Of a stretch of 64,000 nt of DNA, positions 11,101 through 22,820 are shown one piece after another. The stretch's first letter is position 1, and each line of letters starts with the position of its first letter. Made by a program: the position numbers and the translations under genes. The DNA lies in NCBI GenBank assembly GCA_002007465.1, contig LNAC01000760.1, forward strand, positions 186,001-250,000. The letters are read 5' to 3'. The stretch is from Ailurus styani (taxonomy: Eukaryota > Chordata > Mammalia > Carnivora > Ailuridae). Below the pieces are notes generated by a model, which did no database searches, had not been told where the DNA came from, and was given only the letters and a program-made list of their open reading frames with translations.

Positions 11101-11502
11101 GGAGAAAGCAGCACTTTTAAAGTAACCTCTGCTTTGAAATCCTTACAGTTACTGGTAGGACCAACCTTAAAGGAAATAAAAGAAAGTGAAATCTGACCTT
11201 GTGGCACTTCTACCTCTTTTAGTGTCAGTAACCTCCCTGTGTTTTTGGTATGCTGGTAATGAACTCCATCCTGTCAAAGCTATTACTCTCAGCTGACTGA
11301 CAACTAGCCTCTCGGAGTTGATTTATAACTCTGATTTATAACTTTCCAAAAAGTACTTGCATCCTAACAGATCTTGAAGTTCTGAAAAATACTTAATGGA
11401 GGAAATCTGTATTATTAAGGAAGGTAGCAGAAGCAAGATGACGGGTACAATCGGGCATGCAGGTTTTATTCAAATTATACCGTACTGGAAGATACAAGAT
11501 TT
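8181..11502. other. 3.3-kb repeat-poor unassigned stretch
   Basis: Apart from a TA/TG microsatellite (9,096-9,150) no repeat could be named, and no frame shows coding character. Base composition is mixed, with scattered moderately GC-rich patches such as 9,400-9,480 and 11,030-11,300. It is a reasonable place to look for conserved noncoding sequence. Confidence 0.45.
9096..9150. repeat. (TA)n/(TG)n compound microsatellite
   Basis: Alternating TA and TG dinucleotides with short interruptions. It also creates a spurious Tyr/Ile/His/Thr-rich frame on the minus strand. Confidence 0.95.
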
Positions 11503-11729
11503 GGGGAGCCTGGGTGCCTCAGTCAGTTAAGCATCCAACCCTTGGTTTCAGCTCACGTCATGATCTCAGGGTCATAAGACTGAGCTCCAGGTGGGGCTCA
11601 GCACTCTGGGTGGCGTCTGCTCGAGATTCTCTCCCCCTCACTCCCCCTTTGTCCCTCCTCTTGTACTTGCACTCTCTCCCCTTCTCCATCTCCCCCCCAA
11701 AATAAATAAATAAATAAAATCTTAAAAAA
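11503..11729 (+). repeat. CAN-SINE, older copy
   Basis: It has head 'ggggagcctgggtgcctcag', body 'ggtttcagctcacgtcatga', a long pyrimidine-rich middle and an (AAAT)n-AATCTT-A tail. No convincing target duplication was found. Overlapping frames of 82 and 117 codons on opposite strands are SINE translations. Confidence 0.9.
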
Positions 11730-11859
11730 CAGATGTACCTTATTTGTATGGTTTTCTCTCTCTCACTGTAAACATCCCCAGGCTTTCTCAACCTCTGCCC
11801 TAAATCCCTATAGCCAACAGATGCAGGCCTACTGCATTGCTTCAGAGAATGAGCGAAGT

Positions 11860-12004
11860 CTGTGAAACCACATAGACACAGGTTCAAAACCCCAGGACCT
11901 CCATTGGGCATTTCGGTTTACATCTCTGAACTTTGGTTTCCTCATCTTTAAAGTAGGGATAATAGTAAAACTTATTTCAGAAGGTTGTTGTAAAGATTAA
12001 ATGG
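11860..12004 (+). repeat. MIR SINE fragment
   Basis: 'ggtttcctcatctttaaagt', 'agggataatagtaaaac' and 'gttgttgtaaagattaaatg' are the MIR core and 3' region in order. The earlier 'acaggttcaaaacccc' may be the B-box part. Confidence 0.75.
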
Positions 12005-13752
12005 ATGGCAGCCGGGGCTCCAACTTGCTGAAGACCCTCTGAGAAAACATGATGAATGCACCTCAAACTGCTTACCCAAAGGATGGAGAGAAGAGTATTT
12101 ATCCTTTGGCTGAGGTCTCCAATTGGTGAAGATATGCAGTGTTAAACTCCTTGCACTTCAGAATTTGCACATATCTGAGTTCAAATGTCTGAGTGGGTTC
12201 CCCAGGCATTCCAAAAGATAGCAGTAGAGAAGCCCAAAAGCAGAGAAATCTGAAGAAAGTCATTTGATGTAGCCAAGAAATAGATGCTTTCAGTTCCCTG
12301 CCAGACTAATAACTAGAATAAATATGTGGATCAAGAGAATGTTAGGCCGAACAAAGAGGTGTTTGATAAACCCTCTTTCCCTCCTGGCTGAGCATCTGTC
12401 ATGACTCACTGCCAAAATTCCACTACTTGTGATATTTTCTAAATTAATAACTTATGCACTCAATGTGAAATTAACAATACAACTTGAACTTTTAAATAAA
12501 ATCTTTTGAAAATATCTAGTTAAGGTTAGAGATTCACAATACAGGAGAGAGTTCAAAGAAGTCATTTGAAATCTTACAATTTTGAGTGTAAGACTCAAAT
12601 AAATCTCTAGACTCAAGGTAAAATCCTCCTGCAGTAACTCACAGACAGGTGGTTTTGTGCTGGCTCTTTAATCTGACTTAGACAGGATTTCCTCTTCCCT
12701 GAGAATTGGGCAGTTACTTTTTTTTTTTTTTTGCATTAATTCCTTAAAACATTAGGTGTCTCTGTATAGCTCATTACTGTCCCTTTACGGTAAGTCATCA
12801 ATTAGTATTTGGTGCCTAGCTGACAACCCTGAAGGGCTGCTGTAAGCCTCAAACTGGGCAACAAGCACAAAAATAAAAACCCACAGCCTGTTATTTTTGC
12901 TTCTTTTCTTTCCACTGTATTATAGTTAAGTAGGTAGACATGTCATCAGAGTCCTTCAAGTAAATCTTCTTTTCTTTCTGTCAAGAGCAAGGAAGACATT
13001 CACATAATTCCAGACATTTATCTGTTTTATCACAGAAGCCTCTGAATTTGCCATGAGGCCTCAACTCACAGTTGTGGATTTGAGTATTGGTCTTCTAGTA
13101 CTGACTACCCTGTTTTCAATATTAATTTTCTTCGGTTAAATTAAAAAGTCCTATTCTAATACACTACCACCCTTTTCCCCTTATCTTCTTTGCCACTCAC
13201 CAAATATCACCTTATTTAAGTTGCAGATTATGCTTCTGCCCTTGGAAGATATTTGCTTGCATTTTGTTCAAAGGATACTCAGTGAGTTCCCTAGTAAATC
13301 ACTAACCATATTTATAATTCCTCTATTCACAAGGCAGCTATGCATGAAATAATGAGATTCATGAAGTATTACCATTATGACTTGCTATGCCATTGTACTG
13401 TTTTCCTTTCAAATATTTTAACATGACAATGACAATAACTCTATAGAGTGAATATCTTTTCTGGATTGTGACTGAAAAAAAACTGCTCACTAGAACTCCA
13501 AGTTCCCCAAAGGCATCACTGAATCTTAGTTTTTACTAATTACTCCATTTCAGAAGCTTTAAATATAACAGTTACATAATTTGGAAATAGTGGTGATTTC
13601 TATCAGGGATTTAGGCATAATTTCATTCCTTCATCAAAAAGAATTTTAAAGTACTAATTTTGCATTGTGCTATTTCAAGGTTCCTACAAAGAGAATTATT
13701 TAAATATGGTCCCAAACCCCCAGGACTTCACAATCTAAGAGAATACTGGCAA

Positions 13753-13795
<43 letters not shown>

Positions 13796-14049
13796 AAGGA
13801 CACATAACACTAACCAGAGAACAAAGTTAGGAAAATGACACAGTTAACCATGATTTTAAGTCTAGTTCATGTGTATATGTTTTGCAGTTCATGCTGTTGA
13901 CAATTTTTTCAGGACACAAGTCTGAATTTATATTTTTTAGAGTCCATTCAGAATGTATTTTTACATGGTAGGCACACTTAGTAAACATCTAGTGATGATG
14001 AAGAGGATTATTTAACTGTAGAGTTGAAGCTTCTTTAGAACACCAGATA
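12005..14049. other. Unassigned DNA
   Basis: It contains a T-run near 12,718-12,733 and the (TAAA)n microsatellite at 13,748-13,796. No coding frame, RNA gene or nameable interspersed repeat was seen in about 2 kb. Confidence 0.45.
13748..13796. repeat. (TAAA)n microsatellite
   Basis: About a dozen uninterrupted TAAA units. No SINE body precedes it, so it is either an independent microsatellite or the remnant tail of a lost element. Confidence 0.95.
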
Positions 14050-14067
14050 AGAAAAAAAAAAATCCTT

Positions 14068-14285
14068 GGGCGCCTGGGTGGCTCAGTGGGTTAAAGCCTC
14101 TGCTTTCGGCTCAGGTCATGATCTCAGCGTCCTGGGATCGAGGCCCGCATCGGGCTCTCTGCTCAGCAGGGAGCCTGCTTCCTCCTCTCCTTGTCTCTCT
14201 CTCTCTGCCTGCCTCTCTGCCTACTTGTAATCTCTCTCTCTCTGTGTCAAATAAATAAATAAAATCTTTAAAAAAAAAAAAAAAA
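14068..14285 (+). repeat. CAN-SINE, young full-length copy
   Basis: It has an intact head 'gggcgcctgggtggctcagt', the mustelid-type 'gggttaaagcctctgc', a CT-rich middle, an (AAAT)n tail and a long poly-A. It is flanked by A-rich duplications ending AATCCTT (left to 14,067, right 14,286-14,301). Low divergence from its sister copies indicates a recent insertion. Confidence 0.97.
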
Positions 14286-14301
14286 AGAAAAAAAAATCCT
14301 T

Positions 14302-15292
14302 AATGTTATGCATGAAAATCATAAGACATGGTCTGGTCTTCCTCAAAAAGTATTATGCTTCTATGCTGCACAGAACATTACTGGATGACTCTATGTTTTA
14401 CTTGGAATCAAATCTGCCTTTAAAGACATTTATCTAGCTCAGAGGATATTAACATCTTCCCAACCAATAGAAATCCTTGTATCAGAAACATTTTTAATGC
14501 CCCAAAACAATTCTTTGAAGAAAAAAAACTATCAACCTACACACAAAATAACACAACCTACTGGCTCTCAATTTTAAAAACTTAATATAATGACCTAATT
14601 ATAATGCAACGGAGATATGTGACAAGTAATAGTAATGGGACACTATGCCTTTGAATTTTCAAAGACATAATTAGGTATCCAAATGCATACACCTGTATGT
14701 ATAAAAGTGTGAGGGTTACAAACGAAGATTAATCAAATGTGTGGTATGGATAACTCACATACTGTTGCCAGTGAAACACATCTGTTAGTGGGAAGTTTAA
14801 AAAATGGTAAAATGGTCTTGGTAAAATTCCAGACTAAACAAAATACATTCTTCCTTCAATTTACATGGCGACTATATTCCTGGAAAACTCAGTTTACATT
14901 AAAAGCACGTCAAAATATCTTCCATTTACACAAAAAAAATTGTATTATCTCCAAGATAAAATAATTACAAACAGGATTTTTGCCTATGTTAGTGTGTATT
15001 CAAATATTTGAATGCCTTGAGGGATCCAGGAATTTTTTTTCTTTTTTTTGGGGGGGGGACCATCCTTCAATCTGCAAGACATATGGCCTATCTGCTGATT
15101 AGCCACTTAAAGCTGTCAGAGTTATGAGGGGGTTCTCACAGATGTCCCACAAATGACAGTAGAGAAGCCTTAGGACAAAGAGTGAGAGAAAGATTGTGTA
15201 GCTGAATGGAAGCAGCAAATCTATAGGAAGAGCTGGAAAAAGAAGGTACAAGCAAAGTGGAAATGGGACACAAAAAAATGTCCGACATACTT
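14302..15292. other. Unassigned DNA
   Basis: A T-run passes directly into a G-run at about 15,029-15,059. Otherwise nothing was recognised. The frame at 14,737-14,964 has no support as a gene. Confidence 0.5.
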
Positions 15293-15925
15293 CTATATTA
15301 GTTTCTGGGGGCTCTTGTGACAAATTACCACAAGCTTCATGACTTAAAATAACAGAAATGCATTCTCTAATAGTTCTAGAAGCCAAAAGTCTGAAATGAA
15401 GGCATCAGTGGGGCCACAGGACCTTTGAAGCCTCTCAGAGAACCTCCATTCCTGGGGCTCTTCCAGCTTCTGGTACCATCACTCCAATATCTGCTTCTGT
15501 GGTCACATTACCTCTTCTTCTCTGTGTGTCTGTGTCCCTCCATGTGTCTCTCTTTTTTTAAAGGTTTTATTTATTTACTTCACAGAGGGAGAGAGATCAC
15601 AAGGAGGCAGAGAGTCAGGCAGAGAGAGAGACGGGGAAGCAGGCTCCCTGCTGAGCAGGGAGCCCAATGCGGGCCTCGATCCCAGGACCCTGAGATCATG
15701 ACCTGAGCCGAAAACAGAGGCTTTAACCCACTGAGCCACCCAGCCGCCCTCCATGTGTCTCTTATAAGGACACTTGATATTGAACTTAGGGTTCACCTGG
15801 ATAATCTGCAATGACCTCATCCAAGATCCTTACCTCAATTAACACCTGCAAAGATCCTTTTTCCAAATAAGGTAGCATTGATATATTCCAGGGTTTAGAG
15901 CATGGACACACCTTTCTCTGACTAC
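15293..15925 (-). mobile_element. MaLR (MLT1-like) LTR, minus, split by a SINE
   Basis: Read on the minus strand it has the MaLR layout. On the plus strand the order is 'tattagtttctgggggctc', 'acaaattaccacaagcttc', 'agttctagaagccaaaagtc', 'tcttccagcttctggtacc', SINE, 'cttataaggacacttgata', 'cctggataatctgcaatga' and 'gcaaagatcctttttcc'. Target-site copies show the SINE at 15,552-15,749 interrupted a continuous LTR. It appears to be a solo LTR. The 95-codon minus frame at 15,099-15,386 is not a gene. Confidence 0.7.
15552..15749 (-). repeat. CAN-SINE, minus, nested in LTR
   Basis: T-run, 'aaaggttttatttatttact', GA-rich middle, 'gcgggcctcgatcccagg', and an end 'ccacccagccgccc'. It is flanked by the perfect 13-bp duplication TCCATGTGTCTCT (15,539-15,551 and 15,750-15,762), so it is younger than the LTR it disrupts. 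Confidence 0.97.
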
Positions 15926-16174
15926 ATATCACTTACCCTCTCCCACTATTTACTGATTTAGTCTGGACTGTAATTCACAATATTTGCCTCCACTGACTTA
16001 GTTCCAGATGTTTTCCTGGTGCCAACACATAGTACAGTCAAGAACACAGCAAGGCCACTGAGAAAAGCTTTAGTTCTGCCTAATGAGGTGTTTTATCACT
16101 TTTCTCGATCAAATCACTTAAACTAAGACTCATTTTTTTGCACTTGTAATTTGAGGTTAAAATATTTTCCTTCA

Positions 16175-16363
16175 GGGACGCCTGGGTGGCTCAGTGGGTT
16201 AAAGCCTCTGCCTTTGCCTCAGGTCATGATCTCAGGGTCCTGGGATAGAGGCTGGCATCTGGCAGCCTGCTCAGCAGGGAGCCTGCTTCCTCCTCTCTCT
16301 CTGCCTGCCTCTCTGCCTACTTTTAATCTCTCTTCTGTCAAATAAATAAATAAGATCTTTAAA
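16175..16363 (+). repeat. CAN-SINE, plus
   Basis: It has the head, 'gggttaaagcctctgcc', a CT-rich middle and an (AAAT)n tail. Flanking duplication AAAATATTTTCCTTCA occurs on both sides (right copy ends 16,379). Confidence 0.95.
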
Positions 16364-16379
16364 AAAATATTTTCCTTCA

Positions 16380-18005
16380 AAGGCATGTGTGATGATTAAA
16401 TAAAGTTATACAGATAAATCAAATTTTAATACCTAGAACACAATGGAAAAATAAATGGTATTTGTTAAATTTTTAATATCTCCATATTTAATGAGGAAAA
16501 TAAATTCTAAGTAGATTAATTTTGCAAATAAATATCTCCATCTAACATTTCTTCACAGTTAATATATTTGGGTGCTGCATATAGGTAAAGTAACAATATA
16601 TGAGTGGAGGTTGATGGGCATGTAGAATATTTTATTTGACATTGATCAAAACTTTAAGTAACTTAGGATTACTTCCAAGTGTCTCTCTGAAGAGAAATGT
16701 AACTTTCTAAAGATCACAAGGACCTTCTTCCTTTTGCAAAAAAGAATCTTGTGAGCTCAAAATAGAGAACCAGAGATGTCCCAGATTGATCAGAGACTTT
16801 TGCCCATCTTCATTAGTTAGCCTTAGAGCAGAGAAGCTTTGACACTGCATTAATGCCAATGACACAGGTAAAAAAATAAAATAAAATAAAATAAACATTT
16901 ATAAACGTGTTATTTGGAACCCACCTGGAAACCTCCCTTTGCTAGGCTTGCTGCTGGGTGGGCTGGCTCCCTTCTGCAATTCTGCTAATTAAAACCACAG
17001 AAACAACTATCAAAGTCAGGGTAACCTGGATTATTTTCCTTTTTAGTCCGCACAGATAAGATCAAGTAAGGTCAAGCAATCAGCAGGAGTAAGGCAAATT
17101 TCGAAACCAGCATTCCATGGTCTGCATTTAATAGCACCTGGGCAGAGAACGGTATTATCACCTATGATGATTCTACTTTTAAGATATATAGGAATAGCCC
17201 TAATAATTGAATCTAATAATTGACATGTGATGGGTGTGTGTGTACATAGGCAGGTGGACTTTAACTATATTCTTTGCAAAGATGAAAATATTCCATTGAC
17301 ATTTCCCCTTTTACCATGTTTAAGTGATTAAATATCTCAATCACCTTATTATTTTATCTGGATCCCACGGCAAAATTTTTAAAAAGTTCAAAAAACTTCA
17401 ATTGCTATTATAGTAGGAACCAGTTCAAGCTTATGTCAAATAGTCACATTTATCTTTTAGCTCAATTGTAATCCTTTTTTTTGGTCACAGAGGATGGTTG
17501 GAAAACTGAACATTTTATTTCTAAAATGAAGAGCTTAAAGCATGAAAAAAATTAAATGTGAATAAGAAAAATAATCAATTAGCACCCTAAAGACCTCTAT
17601 TGGTTTAGTTTAAAACCATACAGACGTATATGTATACGTGGACATTTGCATATGTGTGTCTGTATATATGCATTCATACAAATACTCTAAATGCATGGGT
17701 ATATTTGGTCATACATATACATACATGAATATATATTCATATATCATATTCAAGTCTGGTCACTGATAGTAGTGAAGATGACTGAAAGTCAGGTGAGTGA
17801 ATCTAGTTGTCAGATTTCCAAATGATTGAAGTCGATTTCCATTTCTTCTATCAAAAGCTTAGCTTTTGTCAAGAACACTGTGTAATCTGCATCTACAAGC
17901 TGCCATTGCTTAGGATAAGAGATTCATTCTTGTTCTAGTGGGACCTGGAAAGTATGAGGTTTTCCATGGTTTTATCATTTTGTTTTAAAATATGGCAGTC
18001 ACATA
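16380..18005. other. Unassigned DNA
   Basis: It includes an (AAATA)n tract near 16,870-16,893 and a loosely periodic TA/CA-rich stretch at 17,620-17,750. The moderately GC-rich part at 16,915-17,120 looks like it could be an old LTR or unique sequence, but I could not match it. Confidence 0.45.
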
Positions 18006-18014
18006 ATTATGGAA

Positions 18015-18195
18015 AGGTTAGGCTAGAGTCAAAGGATGCTACATCCTGAACCCAGCTTCCTACTTATCTCATTACAGAAAACTATTTAACTTCACTGCAC
18101 CCCAGTTTTCTTACATGTATAAAGAGAGCATTAAAATAAATTATCTCTATGATGATCTACTTGGTAATATAAAACACAGGAGATTAAATATGAGA
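18015..18195 (+). repeat. MIR SINE, diverged
   Basis: 'ggctagagtcaaaggatg', 'cctgaacccagcttcct', 'aaaactatttaacttcac', 'cccagttttcttacatgta' and 'gagcattaaaataaat' follow MIR order. Confidence 0.6.
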
Positions 18196-18199
18196 ACAC

Positions 18200-20060
18200 T
18201 TCTAGGCAATGCACCGTTGGAAATCTTAAAACCTACAATTTGTATTCAGATATTTAAATTATTTCACTATTGCTAGGCTTTGGATTAAATTTAGGCTCAT
18301 GTCATTTATAAATATATGTATGTTTTAATTCAATAATTTAGCAATGGTATAAGAAATCAGGTACATTTTATAAATGTATTTAACACCAAATCATTAAGAG
18401 GAACTACTGCTATAAGTCATTTCTCCAAGACAGTCTAGACCCTAGTGTCTATGGAATTGATTTACCAGTCAAGGTAAATGTCTCTAGTTTTACTGGGGAG
18501 AGGAGGAAGTTGTAGCTATTCTTCCCCTGGCTCCTCAAGGAGAAGGCATTCTGAATTCAGCTCTATTCCCATTCGTTTTAGAAGATGGAAGACATGTGGA
18601 GGGATGAGTTTTCCCCTGATCCTCACTGGTTACTAGTGATTTAACCAGATAGGAAAGGAGGGGGAAAAGTCCTTATAAAGCTAATATGATGAGGACACAT
18701 CATTCCCTGGTTGCACTGCTGAGAACTGTGGTTCTCTGCTCCAAGTCAGAGGCAGATTATTTCTGGTTCTGAATTATTCATTAACCCTTAAAGGCAGTTT
18801 TTAGCCCGTTGTTGAGTGTTCTCATAGATCTAGTGGCTGCCAGTAACTCTGTCTTGAAAACACTGACTACAAACTGTGATTTCAAGTATTAAAGGCCAAT
18901 CCCAATTCTGAAAGCTAGTGATTGCAATTTTTAGAGCTCTGCCTCCTTGTGATGGAGTCAATCGGAAGTTTCAGCGGCTTTATTTACTCCCTGAAAACCA
19001 ACTGTTAGCTTGATGATCACGCCCCACTGAGAAATTTACTTTACAACTTTCTTAAATCAGCAGGGGAACCCTTCCAGAGCAAACTGTAGGCTTCCCCCAA
19101 GAAGTAAACAGATCAAAAGTAAAATAACTCTTTAAGCCGTCTAACACCTGTGCGAGTTAACAGTTTCCCATATCCAGCCTGGATACTGAGTATTAAATTA
19201 CATTTGGCCCGAGTCCATCACTGAGTGCATCTTAAGTGATATTCTTATTCAATAACTGGTTTTAATGAGATTTTGATATTTCAGGAAGTTCAGTTGGAGT
19301 CAATTGCAATCTAGTGAATATTTGGTCGTCTTGAGATGACTTTGCTGTTTTAAAAAATTGGGGGAGGCATTTTCCTCCGTGGTTGCACTGAAATATTGAA
19401 ATAAGTAAGAAGAGGTGGCATGGAGAGTGGAAGAATGTATGCAAGGATTAAGAGTGGCTGATTGAAGGCTTACTAGTGAAAAACAAAAACCCTGAAATTT
19501 GCAAAACATCTGTGACATGCGCACATCCAATAAGCCCCTCTTGCCATAACATCCCTACCAAAACTTTGTCTTGGAAATCTTTGGAAAGGTTCCTTTTATC
19601 TGACCGTAATAAAAGAATTTTTAACAAAGACTTCCTCAGGCCTCCTCACTTTCTTTAACATTATTCTGTGTCCAAAGACAAAAAGTTTTGTCTGTGTTCG
19701 TCACGTGCTGACAGTAAGTTATTTAATGTATTAATTGAGTGCTGGTGGTGGTATAGTCATTGGGGAGTGTGTGGGGAGTAGAGATAAATAGATGGGAAGA
19801 GAATTGATGTCAGCAGTTTCATTTTTTCTGGATGGCTGATTTCCATAATTGTACGTTATTTTCAATGAGAGAAAGTTATTTGCCTTGATTTGTTTACTAT
19901 CCATTTTCACCTTCCAAGAAGAAAATCTCTTTGGAAAAGAGTCATTTGTCATTAGTGAATTGTATTGCTGGCCCCCAGCTTTTGCCAATTCTCTCGCACA
20001 CAGTTTTCATACATGTGTCAGCCATTTATTGAAGTGTTAAAACAGATTTAGCTTTCATCC
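18200..20060. other. Repeat-poor island
   Basis: No interspersed repeat could be named across nearly 1.9 kb, in contrast to the flanks. The stretch keeps several CpGs (around 18,960-19,210 and 19,600-19,710), including a CACGTG E-box at 19,702-19,707. Frames of 60-85 codons on both strands overlap one another and look like chance. It may be unique regulatory or conserved noncoding DNA; that is inference only. Confidence 0.45.
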
Positions 20061-20244
20061 AGATATTAAAGAATAAACAATATATCCCAAGTTACTTAAA
20101 AATTAGAAATTGACAAATTCATTCTCGTTCACTCTTTTTATAGTACTGGAGACCATGTTTCAGTCTAGGACTTGCAGCCAGCAGCTGCATCTTCAGAAAT
20201 GAAGAATGGAACATCCCTTTCTTCCTCCATCCTGCTAAATGTTA

Positions 20245-20410
20245 CAAATAACTCCTGACTGGCTCCTAAAATAAAGTCGAAGATTTTTTTTCCTCCTACT
20301 TGACATGATTAGTTTTGAAGCTCTGTTCCAACTACCCGACCATATCCTTTGCCATCTTCAATCACTCAAGAATATTACTTCTTAAACTTCTTCCACTTAT
20401 TTTTTGATGA
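20245..20410 (-). repeat. Ancient LINE-derived repeat fragment
   Basis: 'taaaataaagtcgaaga', 'ccaactacccgaccatatcc' and the surrounding pyrimidine-rich text read as the reverse strand of the same old LINE-type repeat seen at 3.4-5.1 kb. It is strongly diverged. Confidence 0.4.
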
Positions 20411-20560
20411 TACTAAATAGTTTCTTCAAGTAAACTATGATTGCGGACAATACAATGTAAAGAACTATAACCTGACAAACTATAATGAGAACTGAATCAA
20501 CAGAAAAAATATTCCACAATTGTCCATATTCTCTAGTAAATAATAGTTGCTATAGTTGTT

Positions 20561-20585
20561 ATACACACACACACACACACATATG
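20561..20585. repeat. (CA)n microsatellite
   Basis: About ten CA units followed by a degenerate TA/CA stretch. Confidence 0.9.
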
Positions 20586-21727
20586 CATATACACCCGTAT
20601 ATAATGTATAGTTTTTATAGTAAATAACAGGTTTACAAAAACTTGGTTTTATGGAAATTGAAACAATACCTTGTTTTTGTATACAAGGATGTCTGAATAA
20701 CAACATAGGACTTTAGAAGAGTAGAATGAGGTGTAGATATTTACAGCAGCATATTAATAAATAAAACACCATCGTGTTACTTTGCTGTAATCAGAAAATC
20801 ATTTCAAAATAAACTAGAAATAATTTGTGACACATAATGATTATTATTGAAAGAAAAACTTTGTATCTTTTTAAAAATATATTTTGTTTCAAAGAGATTT
20901 TCAGATTCCAAATTCCCTTAAGAAGGGCGTATATCCAAATACATAAAACAATAAGTTCATAATGTCATTTCAAGAATTGTTTTTCTTTGATAGGACTCGA
21001 GAGAATGCATAGATTTTAACAGCTCTTAAGCATCATTAATCATAAAGTATAAAATAGCAAAATTAAGAAACTATATTGTGTATAACCTATCTAAAGCCAA
21101 TATTACCAATCTCACCAACTCAGTAATTAACATCATTCATTGACTACAATCCTTGCCTATCCTTGGTTTCACGTTCCTTAACTCTGTAACTGTAGCAACC
21201 CCATTTCCACTCTACTTCAGACACATTAAACTTTTTTTACTCTCAGACAAAACTATGTCTAATTAACTTTCATATACACAGGGCTTATCACAATGGCACC
21301 TATTTAGCACAAAATGTTTTTGAAAGAATGACACTTCTCTCTTAATGCAAGTTTTCATTTTCTCATACCTATTCACTGTCCTTGTCCTTGTGGTTGAAGT
21401 CCAGACCCTGGATTATTCCCTGTGCTTCCAACTATCTACCCTTTTGCCCTTTCTTCTTTTCCTCCCCAGATTGGATTCTAATGCCAGTCATTTCAAATAA
21501 GTGTCAACTCTCATGTCAGACTTTTCGTCTCCTTTGTCCTTTTGCAATATTTATCCTGCAAATTCCTGAAATTCTCTACTATCTTCTCTGTCCTAAGGCA
21601 GCCAAATTCTTCTGGAAGAAATCACAAAATCAGACTAAATACAATACATTTCTAGCCCTGCTGTCTGAGTTAATCACCACAGCTGCTGAAAAATCCCTTG
21701 TATCTTCAAGTTCTCAATCCACCCACT
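20586..21727. other. Unassigned DNA, partly pyrimidine-rich
   Basis: Positions 21,370-21,720 are pyrimidine-rich and may be more of the ancient LINE-type repeat. The 115-codon plus frame at 21,382-21,729 lies there and has no recognisable domain. The rest was not recognised. Confidence 0.4.
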
Positions 21728-21985
21728 GAGCATGGTGATCAAGGGTAAAGGCTTTGTAGCCAGAGAGTCTTGAGTTCGATTCACAGTCCTATCTCTCAGT
21801 AGAGCTTTAAACAAATTACATTCACTAAACATTCAGTTCCCTACATTTAAATGAGAGTATTTACAGCATATTCTGCACAGAGCTTTTGGACAGGTCAAAT
21901 GAGTGAGTGCATCTAAACTACTGAGTAAACATACTGAGTATGGTTCCTGGCAAACAGTAATCCCTAAACAAATAGTAGATATGAT
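21728..21985 (+). repeat. MIR SINE, nearly complete
   Basis: The head 'gcatggtgatcaagggtaaa' and 'gctttgtagccagagagtc', the B-box-like 'gagttcgattcacagtcc', and the tail 'gtatggttcctggcaaacag' with 'taatccctaaacaaa' are in MIR order over about 250 bp. This makes it the most complete MIR in the window. Confidence 0.75.
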
Positions 21986-22229
21986 TTTTTTTTTTACCGA
22001 TTACTAGAATTAGGACCAAGCAACTGAGGTTTCCTTAACATAACACTTATTTCCGGCATTTCCACTTCACTTTTTGAATAATCTGATGACCGTGATTTTC
22101 CTTCTTGCAACGATTTCTCTTTTAATCTGGGCTCCTGACCTCTGTCTTTTGTAAACTTCCTAGGTTCCTTTAATTTCATTTCCATCTTCAAACTTTTCCT
22201 CTATACTTCATAGTTCTTCCCTCTTTGCG

Positions 22230-22635
22230 TGACAAACATGATCAATTTTTTCATTTCCTCTTTGTGATGCAACTATTTCAAGTTTCCACACCATCTGTCC
22301 CCTTATTTTGCTGCCAAAACTATAGAAATAGAGCACATCTTGATGCCTCCACTTATTCAAAATTCATTTACTCCTCAAATTTATCCCTTGTAATCTGGAG
22401 TCAATGTGAACCAGTTCTATTGAATGGGTATATTGAATATTATATTGAAATTATTCTCTCCAAACCACTACTAACCTTCTAATCACTAATCATACCCTCC
22501 TTGAAATCTCTCATTTCTCTTCCAAGTTATATAGTACCATCATCATTCACCAATTCTTTCCAAACATTACTTGTTGTCTCTGGTACTGGTTCCTGTTCCT
22601 CTTTCAATCTCCAACAGTAATCTCTCTTATCAAAG
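22230..22635 (-). repeat. Ancient LINE-derived repeat, segment 1
   Basis: Pyrimidine-rich sequence resembling the reverse strand of the old LINE-type repeat at 3.4-5.1 kb. It is interrupted at 22,645 by a young L1 3' fragment and resumes after it. Open frames here are repeat translations. Confidence 0.45.
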
Positions 22636-22644
22636 ATGTGTTCT

Positions 22645-22811
22645 CCTAATCTCACAAAACAAACTGAGGGTTACTGGGGGGTGGGAGGGTAGGGATAGGG
22701 TGGACGGGTTATGGACATTGGGGAGGGTTTGTGCTTTGGTGAATGCTGTGAAAGATGTAAGCCTGATGATTCACAGACCTGTACCCCTTGGGCAAAGAAT
22801 AAAAAAAAAAA
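22645..22811 (+). mobile_element. 5'-truncated carnivore L1 3' end
   Basis: It has 'acaaactgagggttactgg', a G-rich stretch, 'ttatggacattggggaggg', 'gatgattcacagacctgtac' and a poly-A. This is the 3' UTR of a carnivore L1. It is flanked by ATGTGTTCT at 22,636-22,644 and 22,812-22,820. It is only about 167 bp long, so severely truncated and inert. It is clearly the same L1 subfamily as the minus-strand fragment at 54,546-54,766. Confidence 0.9.
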
Positions 22812-22820
22812 ATGTGTTCT

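Noticed and set aside
11457..11911. Overlapping 82- and 117-codon frames on opposite strands
   Set aside because: Both run through a CAN-SINE and a MIR. Words such as WVPQSVKHPT are the SINE head translated, and the same words recur in several other frames of the window.
13748..13796. Regular short repeats as a CRISPR array
   Set aside because: A pure tetranucleotide run without spacers, in mammalian nuclear DNA.
14068..14140. tRNA-like heads of the SINEs as tRNA genes
   Set aside because: Head sequences have A- and B-box-like parts but continue into CT-rich and AATAAA tails with target duplications. They are CAN-SINEs, not tRNA genes.
15029..15059. T-run followed by a G-run as a possible G-quadruplex or terminator
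   Set aside because: A single G-run is not four separated G-tracts, and no gene is nearby; homopolymer lengths here may also be sequencing-sensitive.
21382..21729. 115-codon frame in pyrimidine-rich DNA
   Set aside because: Same base-composition effect, no recognisable domain, and it runs into a MIR at its end.
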